In this document: positions 32,861 through 43,754 of the stretch, one piece after another
How the letters are laid out: each line of letters opens with the position of its first letter
How positions within the stretch are numbered: position 1 is the first letter of the stretch
Assembly (NCBI RefSeq): GCF_008728515.1
Contig: NC_044981.1
Location: forward strand, 6,190,538 to 6,254,537
Length of the DNA stretch: 64,000 bases
Reading direction: 5' to 3'
Source: Papio anubis
Lineage: Eukaryota; Chordata; Mammalia; Primates; Cercopithecidae
Notes under the pieces: model-generated
Databases searched by the model: none
Seen by the model: the letters and a program-made list of their open reading frames with translations, nothing else
Told to the model about the DNA's origin: nothing
Position numbers and translations under genes: made by a program

Positions 32861-34433
32861 AGCTATGTATTTATTTACTAGAGATGAAAATAGAAATAAT
32901 CAAAATCCAGATGACTTTTTTAAAAAACATGCTACCAGATAATACAAAGAACAAATGTGTATGTATGTGTGTATGTGTGTGTGTGTGTCTGTCTGTCTAT
33001 CTGTCTACCTTATGGGTATAAATGTCTCATTATTTACCTGTTATAAAATTCTAGACGACACCTCGTTAAGCCTATTATCAACTAGTTATTACTGACCATC
33101 ACTGACATTTTGGGCTATTTTTATCTGCTTTTATTTATTTTGTTCTTTTTTAGGGAGTTTTACTCATGTGTTAACTTCTCCATTGACACTGCTTCTTACT
33201 TAACATTATTTGAATGTAGATTGTAGTCAAAGATATTCAATGATTCAAGGGTTTGACTATTTTCTCATAGCAATAGCATTTGCTTGTGGAGTATCTTAAG
33301 GACACTTTGAGACGAGTGAGAATGAGATTTTGAAACTGAAGACGGGTTAAGAGCTGGTGCCCTCATCACCCTCCTTCTCTGAATGAGCCTCATGGAGCAA
33401 AAACGCCACCATGGAAATGAGGTGACACACAGCGCTGGGAAGGCTTCTACAGTTTATAAATTCTTTCCTCCACAGTGTCTCCTGGCATATTTCAAAAAGA
33501 GCCATTGTCCTGATGATATTTGACAATGCCCATGATCTCCCAGAAAGATGTAAAGAGAAATGACACCGGTGTCCAGAGTAGCCCAGGGGTAAGCAGAGCC
33601 CATACCCTCATCGGGCTGCCCAAGTTAGCGAATATAAATTCAGGAAGTTAAAGTCAAATTTCAGAGTCAAGAGTGCTCACCATTGTACTACAGACCCCAA
33701 TGCTTTACATTTCAGATAAGCAATAAATAATTGTCAAGTTATTGACAATTGTCAATACATATGTATATATGTCAAGACATATGTATGTCCCACATATACC
33801 GTGGAACATATTTATACTAAAACAATCATTCAAATTTAAGTGAGCTTCTGGTATTTTATCTGGCAACTCTAGTAAGAAGGCATGGACAGCACAGGTACGT
33901 GGAGCCCGCTTTGCTCTACTGACAGATGAGTACAATATTCTTTGCATCTGTGTTTCCCTGATGAGTATTATGAACTGATGTTTCTGTGCACTCAAGATAT
34001 GAGTATAATTTAGGGAGTCTCTGCACAGCCATGAGTGAGAAGGTAGTGTTAATAAAGAAGAAGGAAGTGTTAGTGAAAAATTGGAGAGACTGGAAAAGAA
34101 GTGCTGATTTCAAAGCATGCCTTGAACACTAAACATTTGCCCTCAGACAAGTCAGTAAACTTGTAGGGAAACGAGAAAGGAAGTAAGACATTTTCAAGTG
34201 GTTTAGTTTTGCCCATAAATAGTGATGATATCTACCTATTGATGATGGCTTTTGAGAAACTTAAATAATACCACCAACCACAAAAGTGCTTTATAGAGTA
34301 CAAAATATTACACAAATTGTCAGGATCACATTTCCAAACTATACCTGTTTTAGGAGGAAGAAAGGGAAGAAAAGGAGCAGGAGCCTCTTCCTCCTCCTCT
34401 TCTTCTGTATCTATCTGCTTGATCCTAAGCTGA
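32861..34433. other. Unassigned sequence with microsatellites
   Basis: A (TG)n/(TCTG)n array lies at about 32957-33003. A weak antisense MIR-like end may lie near 33580-33700. AATTGTCAAGTTATTGACAATT near 33729-33750 is a short inverted repeat. At 34352-34406 a purine-rich stretch is followed by its pyrimidine-rich near-complement. No gene is seen. Confidence 0.45.
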
Positions 34434-34440
34434 TGGTCTT

Positions 34441-34449
<9 letters not shown>

Positions 34450-34476
<27 letters not shown>

Positions 34477-34757
34477 GAGACGGAGTCGGCTCTGTCGCCC
34501 AGGCTGGAGTGCAGTGGCCGGATCTCAGCTCACTGCAAGCTCCGCTTCCCCGGTTCACGCCATTCTCCACCCTCAGCCTCCCGAGTAGCTGGGACTACAG
34601 GCGCCCGCCACCTCGCCCGGCTAGTTTTTTGTATTTTTTAGTAGAGACGGGGTTTCACCGTGTTAGCCAGGATGGTCTCGATCTCCTGACCTCGTGATCC
34701 ACCCGTCTCGGCCTCCCAAAGTGCTGGGATTACAGGCTTGAGCCACCGCGCCCGGCC
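34450..34757 (-). mobile_element. AluYR-type Alu, antisense, young
   Basis: Full antisense Alu with a pure T-run tail of about 27 nt. On its sense strand it carries ACTAGCCGGGCGAGGTGG and GAGATCCGGCCACTGCAC, which I know as AluYR (Old World monkey) diagnostics, and GGCTCAAGCCTGTAATCC. It is close to consensus apart from two small deletions and a few changes. It is flanked by a perfect 16-bp duplication, TGGTCTTTCATGTATT (34434-34449 and 34758-34773). The pure tail and long duplication indicate a recent insertion. Confidence 0.95.
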
Positions 34758-35054
34758 TGGTCTTTCATGTATTAAGGAATGTCATATCACTATGACCACC
34801 TCAGCTATTGCTAATTAATTCAACTCAAGCTACTGCTAAATGAACGACAGCCAATTTCGACATCTTGCTAACTTGCTTTTTAGTTTAGAGCAGCCAGGCT
34901 ATTTTGCAGCCAACCAAATACACATCAAAGAATGTTAAGTCTTCCTGTGCCACAGATATAATACAGATCTCTTTACAAAACAAAGATGGAGGGTCAATAT
35001 TCCCTGAGGCAAAAGGCTGAAATATATAAATTGCCATCCAATGTAAAGCACTGT

Positions 35055-35275
35055 TTTAATAGTGAAAATCCTTGGAGTAAGAAGACCTGGGTTTAAGGGC
35101 AAACTCTGCCAGGTACTGTGTGGTCTGGGCTAATCCTTTAACCTCGCTGAACTTTAATTTTGTTATTTTTTGAAAAATAACCTTATCTTTCATATAAGCT
35201 GCCGTGAGGGTTAAATGTGGTTTATATACATATATAGCCCTTTGTGAAATACAATATACAATAAAATGTAACCTG
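35055..35275 (+). mobile_element. MIR SINE
   Basis: Sense MIR: TGGAGTAAGAAGACCTGGGT, TTAAGGGCAAACTCTGCCAG, TGTGGTCTGGGCTAATCCTT, TAACCTCGCTGAACTTTAAT and GTGAGGGTTAAATGTGG in standard order. Confidence 0.85.
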
Positions 35276-35529
35276 TTTTTCTCATCAAGCTGTGTTGTGT
35301 TTGTGTTATTACAACTGAAATAGGAGTCCAGATCTTCTACATCCCTAGTGTTATTTCCATCAGCTAGTTCCTATCCTGAGTTTTTGGACTTGTATGCTTC
35401 TCTGAAGTAAAATTGCCCCAACTTTCTTTCAACTAAAATTTGAAGTATTCAGGAGACTTACGTTCAATTTAGTTTAGCAGCAGTTTGGAAAGATGTCGAA
35501 TATTTAAAATGTGTCCTGTTTTTCTGAGG

Positions 35530-35730
35530 TTCGAGGTCCTCAAGACGATTTGGGGGTGTGCAGATATACCTTCTGACAGTTCAAAATCAGCTTTGTAAAA
35601 CTCTTCATATTTCATACACAGACAAATGCCTTAACAGTGCCAACAAATGAGAATTACAGTGCAATCCAGACAAAGGGTGTAACAAATCCAAGGAAATCTG
35701 CTTTGGCAAGAACCACTTGGTGAATGCAAT
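35530..35730 (+). repeat. Unassigned ancient repeat, copy 2
   Basis: Partner of 32660-32860, in the same orientation about 2.9 kb away. It includes GACGATTTGGGGGTGTGCAG, CCTTCTGACAGTTCAAAATC and AACAGTGCCAACAAATGAG. Confidence 0.55.
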
Positions 35731-35739
35731 AAAGCAAGC

Positions 35740-36860
35740 TCTGAGCTGCAAATGTCACCGCTGAGTAGGTGGGTGTCTGCCTTGCCTTGAGCCACTGAGC
35801 AACTAGGAGCCTGACTAATATTTATTATTCATAAGAAATGGAGCCAGTGCATTTCAGATATTTGCAGAGTATTGCAGACATTAATGAGGGTGGAGAAGCG
35901 ATCTGTTCCCTGGTGGACCCCTACTGCATTTATTCGAATGTGTGATTATTAGACTGCACAAGTCTCTCCGGGGCTCAGTGCCCAGAGTGCATTACACCTT
36001 GGAGAATGTGAAAATACTTTAATTAACAACAGGAGTGGGCAGACCTGCTGAGTGCCTTCTGTTACCATCCTTGGGACGTGGAAAGTCAAGACTCATTCAT
36101 CACCCCCACCATTTTTCATTATTGACATAAAGAAAACACTAAGCAACAATTTCATGTAAAATCGATTGGAAAGGCTGCTAAATGTAAGATATTTCACTCC
36201 TTTCCTTCCTCTGGCTGAAATTTATTAGTAACCAACATTACACGAACACATGCACACATCAGCACGCTCACACACACGTGAGAAATGAACTTGAGATTTC
36301 TCTATATTCCACATGCTCTGCAAATAGTACAGCACTCTGGAGTGTGTAGATGAAGAACATGCCAAATTGACTTGGAATAGGCATCCATTTGAACATGCAA
36401 ATTTGCATTAGTCAATTACTCAGTCTAATAAATGCTTTGGTTCATTAGTTTAAATAAAATACTGGGAAATTCCTAACACTCTAACTGACTAAGAAATGAT
36501 GTGTTTTTGTTTGGTTTGTTTTTTTAAATGTTGTATCAGTGATTTCTGCCTGAACTGGTTGTATTTAAGACCATGTAGTACCCAACCACAATTTGGGGAG
36601 AAGGGGTCTGCCATGGACACTGTGCAAAGATCAACTCTCAGTTTTTAATCTTGTACCCTCTGTCCAGAACTGACGTGTTGCTGTGTGAGAACTGAACGTG
36701 AGGAGAGTGGCTGTGCACACGCACGCAAGCCACCCCTGGGTGTTGTCCCACAGCTGGTCTGCAGGCTGGCTTCTTGTAAAATAGAGCCACGTCATGACAT
36801 GGACTGGTTTGGCCAGAATTCAGAATTTGCTTACCAAAGACCTAATTCTCACATCACTCT
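35740..36860. other. Repeat-poor, AT-rich sequence; candidate conserved noncoding element
   Basis: About 1.1 kb without a recognisable mobile element, unusual for this window. It contains homeobox-like words (TTTAATTAACAAC, GTCAATTACT) and the 14-bp perfect palindrome ATGCAAATTTGCAT at 36395-36408, which holds the POU octamer ATGCAAAT on both strands. No open frame is convincing. Enhancer function is inference. Confidence 0.4.
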
Positions 36861-36950
36861 ACCAATTCTTAATTATTTATTGAGCATCCACTAGTGTCCC
36901 AGCTTGACACAGGCCCCCAAAACAGTGGGCAACCCAGACCAGAAGTGACC
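36860..36950 (-). mobile_element. L2 LINE 3' end fragment, antisense
   Basis: TTATTTATTGAGCATCCACTA followed by a decayed tail matches the complement of the L2 3' terminus. Confidence 0.5.
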
Positions 36951-37109
36951 AGTATCTGAGACACATTTGGAGAAAATTAAATGCTGATATGCGATGTCGA
37001 GACTTTAACCTCTTTGAAAGCACACTGTATTTCCAGAAGTATTGGGGAAGTTTTATTTTTGGCTTTTTTGATGTACTAATTGACAGTGGAATGGATGGGG
37101 AGGCAAGGA

Positions 37110-37620
37110 GCTTTTTTTTTTTTTTTAAATAAACTCTTCATTTCAGAACAGTTTTAGATTTACAGGGAAAGTGTGAAGGCAGAACAGAGAGTTCCCATAT
37201 GCCCACATACCTAGTTTCCCTATTATTAACATCTTACATTGGTCCAGTACCTTTGTTATAATTAACAAACCAATAGTAATCCATCAGTATTAACTGAAGT
37301 CATACTTTATTCAGATTTCCTAAGGTTTTGCCTAATGTCCTTTTTGGGTCCCATAACCCCATCCAGGCTACCACATTACGTTTAGTCACCGTATCTCCTC
37401 AGGCTCCTCTGGGGAGAGTTTCTTGGACTTTCTTAGTTTTGATGACCCTGACAGTTTCGAGAAGCACTGGTCAGAGATTGTATAGAATGCCCCTCAGTTG
37501 GGATTTGTCTAAAGTTTTCCTCATGAGTAGATGTGGGTTATGGTTTTGGAGGGAGAAAGACCACAGAGTTGAAGTGCCCTTTTCATTATGTGAGATCAAG
37601 AATGCGTACTATCAACATGA
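37110..37620. mobile_element. L1M-type LINE fragment
   Basis: CAGAACAGTTTTAGATTTAC, ATCTTACATTGGTCCAGTAC, CATACTTTATTCAGATTTCC, TACCACATTACGTTTAGTCA, TTTTGATGACCCTGACAG, AGAATGCCCCTCAGTTGGG and GTACTATCAACATGAC follow a familiar old L1 (L1M-type) segment in order over about 500 bp. Orientation not fixed. A 98-codon frame inside it is not a gene. Confidence 0.65.
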
Positions 37621-37690
37621 CTAATTGCAGGTGCCATACTTTTCTCCCCATGAAGACTATTGTCTAAAAGTATTTGAGATCTTCCCTGCC

Positions 37691-37756
37691 AAAGTAGACA
37701 TATAAGGAATCAGTCATATACCCAAAGCAGACGTATAAGGAATCAGTCATACACCA
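37691..37756. repeat. 33-bp tandem duplication
   Basis: Two abutting 33-bp units (37691-37723, 37724-37756) share TATAAGGAATCAGTCATA with a few differences. Confidence 0.85.
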
Positions 37757-38124
37757 AGTCACATGCCTGATCCACTTCTTGGACTATGACCAGATTCTCA
37801 GTTTACTCACATGGCTTATGGAACCTAACGTTTGTCATGCAGCACTTGCTTTCCCTAGTAAGCATCAGTTTCAGCATTAACATTAGACATTTAAAACGTA
37901 CAGAGGCTATGAGCCATCTTGAAGAGAATATAGTTTCTACCTCATTCTAGAAAATCAAGTGTATCTTGACTTACTTGTGAGAAACCTCAGCAACTGAGTA
38001 TTTCAAGAAGGAGCCAAACCTTTATATTTACTGGCTTGGTGATTTTACATTTTAAATGTTCCTGTCACAGTTGAGTAGCTATAGGTACAATTTTTTCATG
38101 AAATAACTTGCAGGATTGGGAACA
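37757..38124. other. Unassigned sequence
   Basis: Nothing recognised. Confidence 0.5.
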
Positions 38125-38325
38125 GGAGTGTTTGTTGAGCATCTACTATGTATAGACATTTTCCATAGTGAACCTCATTTAATGACCACAGTAACCCTAC
38201 ATCCAGGTCAGGTATAATTGCATGCACTTCACAGAAAAGGAAGTGGATGCTCTGGTAAACCAGGGCACATGGTGACGAATGATGAACTAGAATGTCTAAA
38301 TGACCCATGTTCTCTCTACAACACA
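38125..38325 (-). mobile_element. MIR SINE, antisense
   Basis: Antisense MIR: TGAGCATCTACTATGTATAG, AACCTCATTTAATGACCACA, ACTTCACAGAAAAGGAAGTG, ACCAGGGCACATGGTGACG. Order and orientation fit. Confidence 0.65.
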
Positions 38326-38729
38326 GTCTGCTCCTGCTGGAGTTGATAATGCTGTGTTCTAAGGGGATACAGATTGGTTTCTCTCTCTCATGGCTGAAGT
38401 GTCTCCATGAGTGATGCAAGACTTTTCATCTCCAAGAATTTCCAGACTTCAAGAATCTTCTGGAAAAATAAAAAGTTTTATCTTTATAGACATTAAACCT
38501 TGTAGGTTTAGTTTAAAAGTTCTGTATATTTCTTCATTTTTCCTATATTTAGGCAATGTTTCTCACTCTTTTTTGGTGATGATATTTAAACAAATGTCTG
38601 TAATAAAATTGCTCATAAAATTTATAGAACTTGCCAGAGAATCAAAGTGAGGGCAACTTTAATAATAGTGTACAATAGAAAAATACTTCGCTGTAATCAA
38701 TATGTAATTAGTATGAGAATGGATGCAAC

Positions 38730-39310
38730 ATATGTACTAAAATAGAGGGGTTTTTTCCTGTAATACACAAGGAGCTTGTATAACTTAACGAGAAAAACGA
38801 ACAGTCCAACACAACCATGAACAAAGCTCATGAATAGGCAGTTTCAAATGAGGAAATAAAAATGGCTAGTAAATATATGAAAAGATATTCAGACTCTTTA
38901 CTAATCAAATAAATGCAAATCAAAACAACAATAAGGTTTTTGACACATCAAATTGGCAAAAATTGAAACTGCCGATTCCCAGAATGGGCAAGGATTTGAA
39001 ACAAATAAATTTTTAGCAATACCAATCATAGCTTAAGTGTACATTTCCTTTGAACCAGAAATTCCCCTTCTAGGAACTTATTCTATAGAAATATTTGTCA
39101 AAGTACACAAAGATATGTTTCCCTGGGTGTTAATTGTATCATGGTTTATAAATTACAAACTAGGAAACAATCCAGCTGTCAATTAGTGGAGGTTTATTAA
39201 AATAAATTATAGCACATACATACAATGGAAAGCTATGTAAATCATTAAAAAAAGATATAAAGGAGAGCCACATTATGTTTTTGAGTGAAAGAGTCAGGTG
39301 GCTGAAGTTT
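38730..39310 (+). mobile_element. L1M relic (ORF2 3' region), sense
   Basis: A-rich strand with GAATAGGCAGTTTCAAATGA, AATAAAAATGGCTAGTAAAT, ATGAAAAGATATTCAGACTC, AAATGCAAATCAAAACAACA, CAGAAATTCCCCTTCTAGGA and ACAATGGAAAGCTATGTAAA. This is the ORF2 C-terminal portion of an old L1, with small deletions and no open frame. Confidence 0.75.
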
Positions 39311-39548
39311 ATAATTTTTATCCAATGCGTGTCACTATATGTGACTTTGCCTACACATTCCCATACCTATCTTAATGCAGCAATGATGGGACTTTACAAG
39401 AAAGAGAATCCTAAACAAGGCATAATCTTATTTTTTGCATGCCACTGATAATGCATCTGCAAACAGACCAGCAATTTAGAAAAATATTTGTAAGTATAGT
39501 CAAGATGTTATAAGCATGAAGGTCAGTCATTCATTGAAAACATGTTGA

Positions 39549-39607
39549 ATTAAGGTCATTGTACATTATTAACCAGGACTCTGTTAATAATGCACAATGA
39601 CCTCAAT
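39549..39607. repeat. Near-perfect inverted repeat (hairpin)
   Basis: Arms 39553-39573 and 39583-39603 are 21 bp each, with one mismatch and a 9-nt loop (CAGGACTCT). Arm landmarks are AGGTCATTG and its complement CAATGACCT. Pairing can extend outward with further mismatches. Confidence 0.95.
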
Positions 39608-41639
39608 CTAAGATGTTCTAGGAAATATCAAAAGCATGGAGTTATATAAAATGATTCTTCAAACATACAGATTTCATTAATTCCATGGCTCCAAATTTGA
39701 CTAATCTTTTTTCTAATTCCTTTGTCACATGCTGAATGTTATAGAATGAAAAAACATAAACAAACATTATTACAGTATTACAGAAAATGTTCCTATGTTA
39801 CTAGCTTTAAGTAATTGCTATTCAACTCTGAATAACCCACTTGAGAAAAAGAAAACATCATTAGTCTGGAATGTCTGCTAACGTTTTCTTCCTACTTTGT
39901 TAAGGTCCATTTAAGGAGAGACTTATCACAGCCATACTCAAATAATCTGATCCTCTAAAAATACTTTATCGTTAAGTTACACTGATGAAAGTAATGTATT
40001 TACCCAAGATGTAAACACATTGCCTGGAAAATTCCTAATTGGCAAAGGAGTAGGAATTTACCCTGTTGTGTGTGGGGCAAACTAACGGTGAGGCTCTGTG
40101 GCCCTCAGCAGAGAATAAAACCTGTAACAGCAAGGGTAATGTTCACTCTATATGTCTACAAAGGCTGAACATGTACGCCATTGTCCAGCATCTTTTGAAC
40201 TAAGTCTAGAACAATGACACTCCCCTTGGACTTTCTTAGATAATTCTAGGGCTTTAAGTTCATCTGATATTTGGCAAATGCTCAGCATAATTTTGCTTCA
40301 GAAAATAGTCACTCTAGCCATATCTAATATGGATGGTAAAAACTGGCTCATTATTATGTAGTTATGGAAAGCTGTCCAAAGGATGCCAGGTGTTCATCAT
40401 GGCTACAGGGAACTTGAGCGGAAAATGTGGAACCGAAAATATTTTATTAAGATGTACAGATATGCCACCTCAAACAATAACCTACTATAAGCCCTAAGAG
40501 AAATGAACAACAAATGAAGCAACCGTGGAAAATGTATCAAGAAAGTATGGCAATCTGGCTGGACCCAAGGAGTGCTTTGAACAGCAGAAGTTCTAGAAAT
40601 AGCAGCAGAACTTAGCCCAGTCTGGTTTGTGGGCTGCTGGTCATGCAGTGTGGTCTTTTTGGTCACCTCTGCTCACAAAGGTAGATTTCATTGAAACAAG
40701 GGACTGTTATAACATCTTTCAACCTGGTATTCATTTTTGAATCATTGCATAACATTTACATGGAATAACACATACCAAGTTCTGAATAGTAACAGGCAAA
40801 ACCTCAAAGGCACCATGACTTGGACAGGCCTTCAAAAGTACGACTTGGTTGAATGAATCATAATCTCTTTGATTTAACATCTGGATGGCAACCTCTTTAA
40901 GGATCTCATTTCCTGTATATTCACTTCTCTTCCTTGCATAACAATATCCACCTTCAGACACACACATGGTAAAAGCAGAGAAAATTTTCAGAGTCTAAGC
41001 TCAACAACAATTGGTTTATTCCAGCATCATGGTTCAGCCTTTTGCTTTTACTTTTCAAAAAGATTTTAAAAACAAATTGGATATCTTTTATTACTACAGT
41101 CATAATGTTTTACATATTGCTTGGCACATAATTGACAGTAAACAGTTAAGGAAGGAATAATGGAGAAGGGGAAGGAGTTTATGTGAGAGATGTGGGGCTT
41201 AACTATCTGTCATATCTTCAATTCCCAGATTTCCTGCAGCATGAGTCAACTACTAACCCAGTGAGCAACAGAAAATTTCACATCGTTTTAAGAAAGATAG
41301 TGGGGCAATCTTATTTTTACTGCCAGCAAAACCCAGGATGGCAGCAGAAGAAAAAGGTATAAAACATAATATAGAGATTAAGAGCAACTGGGGCAATGAG
41401 CTGGAAACCCTAGTTGTGACGACAGACCCACAAAGTGGAGCGTCAGGTTGGGAATTCTATGATTAATGACTCCACAAAGGGAGAGATTTTAAAGAAGAAG
41501 AATATTTTATAAGTAGCTTCCTAGTGTTCCTGTAGCCTCCTGACCAAATCTATCTGATGATAAAAATAGCATTTCAACAATCATAGGTCAATACTCCTGG
41601 GTCTCCACCCCTCCATTCTCTGATAAACTTCTGGCCTTC
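39608..41639. other. Unassigned AT-rich sequence
   Basis: Two kilobases with no recognised element or gene. Minus-strand frames of 78-87 codons near 40403-40967 show no family similarity. Confidence 0.5.
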
Positions 41640-41790
41640 CTCAAACTCTTCATGCAGAACCATTGATAAACTCAATGAGCAGCTATGAGCCACCATTAAT
41701 ATGTGCCAGTCATGGTATGAGGAATACAGCTGTGAGCAGGATAGTCATGAGCCCTTCTGTGAGGAGCTGATAATGTGGTGAAGGGTTCTG
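41640..41790 (-). mobile_element. L2 LINE fragment, antisense
   Basis: AAACTCAATGAGCAGCTATG, TAATATGTGCCAGTCATGG, TATGAGGAATACAGCTGTGA and AGGAGCTGATAATGTGGTG follow the complement of the L2 3' region. Confidence 0.6.
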
Positions 41791-42034
41791 GGCACTCCCA
41801 AAGATGGTCTTACTTGCATTCTGAGTGCCAGTGCTGTTGACTCTAAGAGACATCCACTGCTCTTCTTTCCTTGTCCCGTTTTCTTTGGGGATGATCCCTA
41901 CCCTTAGCTGTACCCAACCAGCTCTGCTGAGGTGAGTGCCCAGTAGTCACACTGCTCCTCTGATGGTGCCCATCAAATTGCTCCAAGGTTGGTCATGCAC
42001 CTGTTAACCTATTTCCTGTTTGCCTGAGAATATT

Positions 42035-42095
42035 CTTGTCTCTAATCTTAATGCAACATCATATACATTTGCGTTACATTAGGATTAGAGACAAG
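42035..42095. repeat. Near-perfect inverted repeat (hairpin)
   Basis: Arms 42035-42057 and 42073-42095 are 23 bp each with two mismatches and a 15-nt loop. Landmarks are CTTGTCTCTAATC and its complement GATTAGAGACAAG. Confidence 0.95.
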
Positions 42096-42394
42096 TTCTA
42101 TTTAGAAATAACTCCATGAAGGGTTTTTATATTTTATTTTCACATTGCAAATCAGTCAGATTTGCTTCAGCCTCAAAGAGCATGTTTATGTAAATTAAAT
42201 GAGCACTGGTAGTGAGCTGCAGTTGCTTTATTTTTTCTAAACGGGAAATAGGAAATGAGCTAAAAATATGGAGGACCATGGCCAGGCTGCCATTGACTTA
42301 GGAAGCTGAAGCCATTGGGGGCATTTCCCATGATGGCAGAAGGTGCCAGCACCTATGTTGGTGGCATCTTGTCTTTTCCATGTCCCACAAGGAC
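42096..42394. other. Unassigned sequence
   Basis: Nothing recognised. Confidence 0.5.
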
Positions 42395-42473
42395 TTTTGT
42401 CAACAGGCTTTGCAATGAACAACAGTCCTTCTCTCAAGAAGTTCACATTCTAGAGGGAGAAAATTGGGGAAGG

Positions 42474-42511
<38 letters not shown>

Positions 42512-43720
42512 TCAACTCCATCAGCTAGTGGTGACCATTATCAAGAAGAAAAACAAAAACAAAGGACAATATGCAGACAGAAAGTGATAGTAGAGATCAC
42601 TTTTATATAGCGATCGTCAAGGGCCACTCTGACAAGGTGGTATTTGGGCTGAGACTGAATAAAGTGAGTTGGACAAATGGATATCTGGGGGAAGAGCATC
42701 CCAGTGGAGGGACCTACACGTGCAAAGGCCCTGATGTAGGATCGCACCTGACATCTTCAGTCCACCCCTAGGAAGTGAGTGTGGTACGGTCAAGATGAAC
42801 GTGGAGGAAATGAGGTCAGGTAGTGAAGGAGCTGGATTTCATAGAGTCTTGCAGACCTTGGGAAGGGCTTGGGGTTGTCTTCTGAGTTAGGTAAGAAGCC
42901 ATTGTCGGCGTTGCACAGAGGGACAGCATAATCTGACCTTGGTTGTAGAATCATCACAGACTGGCTGGGGGGTGTAGTGAATAGACCGAAGGGTGCCAAG
43001 AGGGAGATATTTGGGGGCAGACAAAAGGTGATGGTAACTTGGGTAAGCTTAGTAGTAGTAGAGGGGTTGGAGAGCATGCTTGGACTCAGAATTTGCTTTG
43101 TGTTGCATGTGAGGTGGAAGGGAAAAGCAGTTAAGGATGACTCCAGGACTTTTAGCCTGAGAAATTCTGGAAGTACTGCTAGCTATCTTTAATTGGAATG
43201 TGAAAGTCTAAGGGGAAGAAGGCTTATGGAGCAAGATCAGAACTTTGGTTATGGACATGCTGATTTCAGATGCGTCTTAAACATCCAGCGGAGGTACTGA
43301 GTAGGCAGCTGATTACGCAGGATTGGAGCATAGGAAGACAGCTGGACCGGTGATTTAACATTGGGAGTGTTCATCTTATAAGTTCATTGGACTTAGTGAA
43401 ATCAATGGGGCACTAAGCATTAATATTAAACAGATAACAGAAAAGTTCTGAGGACTTCTGAAGGATCCTGGAGATATGTAGCATCTAGGGCTAAAGAAAG
43501 GATGAGAGCGTGTTTAAGGCGGGGAAAAAGGCCTAAGTAGGAGCGCCTGTGAAAGTACTATTCTGAAAGCACAGTGAAGAAATTGTGTTAAAGAGAAGGG
43601 AGTGACTAGCTGTACCGAATGCTTTTGACTCATTGAGGAAAATGAATGTAGGGGTTGATGGAGAATTGAAGACTAGCATTGTCAACATGGAGGTCATTTG
43701 TCGGTGAACAATTAGTTTAT
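42395..43720 (-). mobile_element. Long L2 LINE relic, antisense (about 1.3 kb)
   Basis: A continuous complement of L2: AAGAAGTTCACATTCTAGAG, ATCTGGGGGAAGAGCATCCC, GTGCAAAGGCCCTGATGTAG, AAGAAGCCATTGTCGGCG, GGATGACTCCAGGACTTTTAG, CTTTGGTTATGGACATGCTG, TTAAACATCCAGCGGAGGTA and GTACCGAATGCTTTTGACTC are in consensus order. It covers the 3' UTR and much of the C-terminal ORF2 region. A (CA)n run (42474-42507) has grown inside it. No frame stays open for long. Confidence 0.85.
42474..42507. repeat. (CA)n microsatellite
   Basis: About 15 CA units followed by TATATA, within the L2 relic. Confidence 0.95.
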
Positions 43721-43754
43721 TTTCTAAACTGGGACACTTTTAAGAGTGAAAGAG

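Noticed and set aside
36685..36894. 69-codon plus frame in the repeat-poor block, considered as an exon
   Set aside because: No splice acceptor and donor pair frames it and its end runs into an L2 fragment.
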